Assembly: GCA_964585635.1 (NCBI GenBank)
Contig: CAZPEV010000005.1
Location: forward strand, 1-47,502
Length of the DNA stretch: 47,502 nt
Reading direction: 5' to 3'
Source: CAZPEV01 sp964585635
GTDB lineage: Bacteria; Zixibacteria; MSB-5A5; GN15; JAAZOE01
In this document: piece by piece, positions 43,638 to 47,502 of the stretch
How positions within the stretch are numbered: the stretch's first letter is position 1
Layout: every line of letters begins with the position of its first letter
Program-made: the position numbers and the translations under genes
Notes under the pieces: model-generated
Databases searched by the model: none
Told to the model about the DNA's origin: nothing
What the model saw: the letters and a program-made list of their open reading frames with translations, nothing else

Positions 43638-46600
43638 CTAACAGGGCCCAAAAGCGCACGGCGGCGGGCCGCTTTTGAAGATGAAGTTGATAACGTACAC
43701 CGCATCGCCGATGTTCACCTTTCCGTCGCAGTTGGCGTCACCCGCCAGATATGGATCCGGCGCCACGCCTCCCTTGAAGATGTAATTGACGACAAAGACG
43801 GCGTCACCCACGTTGAGCGTGTTATCCCGGTTGCCGTCGCCGTTTTTATAATGGTATCCCTCTTCCACCTCGTACATCGTCGTGTCCGCTTTGCCGGATG
43901 CCGGGCAGAGCTTGTCGGCGGCGACAATGAGTCGGGGGGCGCCGTCAATCTCGATGAAAGCCGAGTATTTCGCCCCCGGCAACGTCCCCGCCTCGGTGAC
44001 GAGTTCGATGATATAAGTACCCGCCATAGGATGATCGATGACGACCGAATCGTTGGGGGTGATAAAATAATGTCCGTCGGGAATACCGAGGATGTCGTTA
44101 TTCAGCGAATCTTTTCCGAACCGCCGCATCAGCGGATCCTCGACGACGATGTTGACCGGGCAATAGGCGACGATAATCAACGGGGAGGGGGTGAGGGTGA
44201 AGTTGTGGCAGAATTCCGAGGTATTGCCAAGGGTATCGGTCGTGGTGGCGGAGATGACCGAGAATTGTCCGGCCGACTTGTCAACGGTGAAGACAAAGCT
44301 GCCGCCGGTGCCGGAGGTGTCGGAACCGACATAGGCATAGGCCTCGCCATGCCCTGACGGGTCGGCCGGTTTGGTGGAGTCGCCAACCGGGTGGGCTACA
44401 AAGAACTCAATCACCGCGCTGTCGGCGGCGCGGCCGTAAACGGAAAAACTGCTGTCCGGATTCATGAACACGGAGTCGATTTCCGGGTAATTCAGCAGGT
44501 CGTTCGGTCCGGTATCGCCGTCGCCGGGATCGTTAGGCGTGACGCCATTGGCTCCCAAATCTATTCCCAGGCCGCTATTATTGTAGATAAGGTCATTGGT
44601 GATCCGGTTCCGTATCGAGGCAGGCCCGCCAACGGTGATGCCATTGCCAGGAAAGTTCCTGATCGCCAATCCCTCAATTAGGTTGTCTCTGCTCAGGATC
44701 ACAAAGCCGTCTTGTCCGCCAAAGATTGCCGATCCGTCAATAATCACCGAGTGTGCCCCGCCGGGTGCGGTTGAACCCAGAATTGCGGTGCCGTTGTCGA
44801 TCATTGTCGAAAGGCGTGTGAGCAGCGCAATTGTTCCGGACACCGCAAAGATAATAGTATCGGCGCCACTATTGGCGTTGGCCGCGTCAATCGCCGATCG
44901 AAGGCTGCCGGGTCCACTATTATTGAGGTTTGTAACCGATAGCACATGCAAATTCAGTTTTGTTACGAAGATATCAGGCCCTGCGCCGTTGAGACTTGCA
45001 TCATACCCGTCATGCGTAGGAAAGTCGGAAGAAGAGGTGTGACCCGCCACATAGACACAGCCGGAGCTATCAACCGCAATGCCGCGCCCCTCGTCATCAC
45101 TTGAGCCGCCAAGAAAGGTGCTAAAAGAAAGCGAGCTGCCGGAAGACGATAACTTTGACACATAGACATCCCAATGGCCATTGAAACTGCCATCGTAACC
45201 ATTCCGTATGGGGAAGTCGGAAGATGAAGTTCTCCCCGCGACATAGGCGCAGCCGGAGCCGTCAATGTCAATATCACTCAATTCACCCTCATCACCTGAA
45301 CCGCCGAGAAAGGTGCTGTAAATCAGAGAATTGCCCGAAGAAGATAACTTTGTCACGAAAGCATCCGATGACCCATTAGAACTCGCATCATACGCGTTCT
45401 GCGTGGGGAAATCCGGAGACCAAGTATATCCTGTGACGAAGGCACAACCGGAGTGGTCAACAGCGATGCCATATCCCCGTTCATTGTTAAGGCCACCCAA
45501 AAAGGTGCTGTAGACCAGTTCGTTGCCCGACGATGAAAATTTGGTAACGAAAGCATCTATGTTCCCACCATTGTAATGCATGTCATACCCATTCTTCGTG
45601 GGGAAGTCCGACTGCGTGGGGGGGTAGTCCGTAGCAGAAGTGTATCCTGTCACATAGGCGGCCCCGGAATCGTCAACGGCAATACTCATAGCCTCGTCAG
45701 CACCCGAACCGCCCAGATAGGTGCTGTAAATCAGCGCGCTTCCCGAAGGCGACAGCTTCGTCACGAAACAATCCCATCCGCCATTGAAACTCGCGTCATA
45801 CGCGTTTAGCGTGGGGAAATCCGAAGAATTAGCCAATCCCGTCACATAAGCACAGCCGGAGCCGTCAATGGCAATACCCCCGCTATAGTCACAACCCGAC
45901 CCACCCAAGAATGTGCTGTAAAGCAAAGAGTTGCCAGAAGACGACAATTTGGTTACAAAAGCATTATAGCAGGTGCCATTGTTGCTCGGTTGATATGCGT
46001 TTTGCGTGGGAAAGTCGCCGGAATGAGTAGTGCCCATCACGTAGGCGCACTCAAAGCTGTCAACGGCGATGCCAGTGCCATAGTCATAAAACGACCCGCC
46101 CAAATAGGTGCTGTAAATCAGAGAGTTGCCCGAAGAGGAAAACTTCGTCACGAAAGCATCCGATCCGCCACCATTATAACTCGGGTCGAACGCGTTCTGC
46201 GTGGGGAAGTCCAAAGAACCAGTGGATCCAGTCACATATGCACATCCTGATCTGCCCACTGCAATACCGTCCCACATTAGCAGGTCCCCGCTGCTTCCCC
46301 CAAGATAGGTGCTGTAAACAAGAGCCGGATCGATGACCAGGGCAAGAGCGGGATCATAGTCATCTTCAAATGTGAAGCCAAAGGTGTTATCGCCACGCAT
46401 GCTGTATACGCAGATGATTTCCCGGCGGGTGCCCCCGTCAATCTGATAAACCACCGGGTGTTGCTCAACCACCGTATTCCAGTTGGTCTCCACCACCAGT
46501 TCGCCGGAGGCATTTACCGAAACCGACTTGGCTCCCTCATACCGCACCGCAATCTGCGACGGGTCAGCGCCGGGGGAAACGACAAAATCATATTCCAGCT

Positions 46601-47171
46601 TGCCGTCACCGTTGCCATAGTACCGCAGGTCGACGCCGGGATAAACTTCTTTCAGCACGGCTACCCGGTAATTAGGTACGTCAGTCCGCCATTTTGCGGG
46701 ATCATTCCCCAAGAAGTAATTGCACTTGTACTCCATCGCCTGATCGCCGGCAGCCTCTGTTATCGGGTTGGCGCCGACAAATGAGGCTTTAACTATCATC
46801 TGTTCAAGGCTGTCGCTGTCATGGCTGAATTTGCGGGGAAGAAATGGATCAGCGGGAACACTCATCTCCGCTTCTTTGGGAATCCGCCGAGTGAACTGAT
46901 AGTAGGTACCCTCAGTCGTAATCCAGACCGTCGCCAAGCCGGCGTCGGCGCGAAACAGCACTCGCTTGTCCCACTGGCCGTTATTTTGCGTGAATGCCAA
47001 TGGCATGTTGCCCAGCCTCTGGGTTGTCAAACCATAAGTGGGGGCGTCACCCAGACCTGCTTGAAGGCGCGCTCCAAGCCATAATTGTGCAATGACAAGT
47101 ATGGCAAGAGCCAATTTCGCACCCGGCCAATAGATAGGTCCCCTCTCTGAAAAGGTACTCAATCGCCTCAT
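43638..47171 (-). CDS. Secreted SBBP-repeat protein with right-handed-helix-like segment and dockerin-like C-terminus
   Basis: The ATG at 47171 has AGGAG at 7 bases, better than the longer frame from 47261. 1,177 residues. The signal region is hydrophobic (AKLALAILVIAQLWLGARLQ). A domain common to SBBP proteins follows (PLAFTQNNGQWDKRVLFRAD, DLRYYGNGDGKLEYDFVVSP). Seven SBBP beta-propeller repeats come next (GIAVDxSGCAYVTGxTxSxDFPT, DAFVTKLSSSGNSLIYSTYL). Then come a CSLREA-like segment (GPGSLRSAIDAANANSGADT) and a C-terminal module ending in two dockerin-like repeats. The last ~440 residues are closely similar to the end of the protein encoded at 8992-12541. The role is probably a surface or extracellular matrix protein. 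Confidence 0.87.
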   Translation of the reverse strand: MRRLSTFSERGPIYWPGAKLALAILVIAQLWLGARLQAGLGDAPTYGLTTQRLGNMPLAFTQNNGQWDKRVLFRADAGLATVWITTEGTYYQFTRRIPKEAEMSVPADPFLPRKFSHDSDSLEQMIVKASFVGANPITEAAGDQAMEYKCNYFLGNDPAKWRTDVPNYRVAVLKEVYPGVDLRYYGNGDGKLEYDFVVSPGADPSQIAVRYEGAKSVSVNASGELVVETNWNTVVEQHPVVYQIDGGTRREIICVYSMRGDNTFGFTFEDDYDPALALVIDPALVYSTYLGGSSGDLLMWDGIAVGRSGCAYVTGSTGSLDFPTQNAFDPSYNGGGSDAFVTKFSSSGNSLIYSTYLGGSFYDYGTGIAVDSFECAYVMGTTHSGDFPTQNAYQPSNNGTCYNAFVTKLSSSGNSLLYSTFLGGSGCDYSGGIAIDGSGCAYVTGLANSSDFPTLNAYDASFNGGWDCFVTKLSPSGSALIYSTYLGGSGADEAMSIAVDDSGAAYVTGYTSATDYPPTQSDFPTKNGYDMHYNGGNIDAFVTKFSSSGNELVYSTFLGGLNNERGYGIAVDHSGCAFVTGYTWSPDFPTQNAYDASSNGSSDAFVTKLSSSGNSLIYSTFLGGSGDEGELSDIDIDGSGCAYVAGRTSSSDFPIRNGYDGSFNGHWDVYVSKLSSSGSSLSFSTFLGGSSDDEGRGIAVDSSGCVYVAGHTSSSDFPTHDGYDASLNGAGPDIFVTKLNLHVLSVTNLNNSGPGSLRSAIDAANANSGADTIIFAVSGTIALLTRLSTMIDNGTAILGSTAPGGAHSVIIDGSAIFGGQDGFVILSRDNLIEGLAIRNFPGNGITVGGPASIRNRITNDLIYNNSGLGIDLGANGVTPNDPGDGDTGPNDLLNYPEIDSVFMNPDSSFSVYGRAADSAVIEFFVAHPVGDSTKPADPSGHGEAYAYVGSDTSGTGGSFVFTVDKSAGQFSVISATTTDTLGNTSEFCHNFTLTPSPLIIVAYCPVNIVVEDPLMRRFGKDSLNNDILGIPDGHYFITPNDSVVIDHPMAGTYIIELVTEAGTLPGAKYSAFIEIDGAPRLIVAADKLCPASGKADTTMYEVEEGYHYKNGDGNRDNTLNVGDAVFVVNYIFKGGVAPDPYLAGDANCDGKVNIGDAVYVINFIFKSGPPPCAFGPC

Positions 47172-47354
47172 AGAATTACTCCTCGTCATGATCTTTGCGC
47201 GAGTAACGCGGAGGACCTGCTTTCCCCCGTAGGAGTAATATAGACACCATGGCCAATTCATGCAAATGGTATTTACTGCCGACAGCCCTCATCATTTCGA
47301 TTGACCGATGGAAGAGATTGCCAATCCCGGCGGCGCACCATATATTACCCGGCC

Positions 47355-47471
47355 ATGACACGACTGCTGGAGCAACTCAACGACCGGCAACTCGCGGCCG
47401 TTACCAAGATCGATGGTCCCCTGCTGGTGGTGGCGGGCGCTGGATCGGGCAAGACGCGCGTTCTGACCCAT
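47355..47471 (+). CDS. UvrD/PcrA-type DNA helicase, N-terminal fragment
   Basis: The first 39 codons of a superfamily I helicase (MTRLLEQLNDRQLAAV...). The Q-motif-like LNDRQLAAV and Walker A AGAGSGKT are present, followed by RVLTH, as in UvrD/PcrA/Rep. The gene is cut by the contig end; from 47472 the sequence is an inverted copy of 47409-47439 and no longer codes for the helicase. Family assignment is firm; which subfamily (UvrD, PcrA or Rep) is not resolvable. Confidence 0.88.
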
Positions 47472-47502
47472 CGCCCGCCACCACCAGCAGGGGACCATCG
47501 AT
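47409..47502. repeat. Terminal inverted duplication, probable assembly artefact
   Basis: The last 31 bases (47472-47502) are the exact reverse complement of 47409-47439, inside the helicase Walker A region. A perfect snap-back at a contig end, in the middle of a conserved motif, is best explained by a chimeric read or assembler end artefact. Confidence 0.9.

Noticed and set aside
43653..44357. Plus-strand long open frames opposite the large secreted proteins
   Set aside because: They mirror the high-GC codon pattern of the real minus-strand genes, which have signal peptides, repeats and dockerin-like ends.
47292..47498. Minus-strand 68-codon frame at the contig end
   Set aside because: It is antisense to the helicase start and includes the artefactual inverted end.

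Overview
The window is about 47.5 kb of GC-rich DNA from a Gram-negative-type (diderm) bacterium. It is probably a metagenome-assembled contig of an uncultivated FCB-group lineage. The best guess is candidate phylum Zixibacteria, based on several secreted proteins that end in paired dockerin-like repeats of the type GDANCD...VNVGDAVYVINYIFKGG; this is inference, because no rRNA or other phylogenetic marker was used. Four runs of exactly 10 N mark scaffold gaps inside genes. Three of them break the reading frame. The last 31 bases are an inverted copy of nearby sequence and look like an assembly artefact.

Layout. 1-5 kb: a sialidase-like (BNR) secreted protein and a CBM9/DUF5916 outer-membrane protein. 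5-7.5 kb (minus): an ABC-2 permease and its ATPase, translationally coupled. 7.6-8.9 kb: a low-GC orphan gene between two direct copies of a palindromic repeat. 9-12.5 kb (minus): a secreted repeat protein with a dockerin-like end and one frameshift. 13.0-15.7 kb: the most interesting locus, a compact RiPP cassette with a 33-residue precursor followed by two radical SAM/SPASM enzymes. 16-18.6 kb: three tightly coupled small genes of unknown function and an AI-2E-type membrane protein. 18.7-24.2 kb: a second DUF5916 protein (minus) divergent from a double-domain M16 peptidase. 24.5-29.3 kb: a lipoprotein, then an outer-membrane barrel, a 14-haem-motif periplasmic cytochrome and a 13-haem-motif lipoprotein cytochrome. 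The last three together look like a porin-cytochrome conduit for electron transfer across the outer membrane. 29.3-34 kb: a small membrane protein, an aldo/keto-reductase-like protein without its catalytic tetrad, and an M28 peptidase with a dockerin-like end. 34.2-40.9 kb: purQ and a PurS-fused purL (minus), then an alpha-glucan phosphorylase (plus). 41-47.2 kb (minus): two large secreted repeat proteins with dockerin-like ends. 47.36 kb: the first 39 codons of a UvrD/PcrA-type helicase.

The RiPP cassette (13057-15702) is the best candidate for an undescribed system. The precursor gene is too short for usual gene callers. It has a strong Shine-Dalgarno sequence and two identical YIICG motifs written with different synonymous codons. 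A perfect 14-bp stem-loop separates it from the maturase genes. A sigma70-like promoter lies about 200 bases upstream. No dedicated peptidase, transporter or stand-alone leader-binding protein is visible nearby. The chemistry of the product cannot be read from sequence alone.
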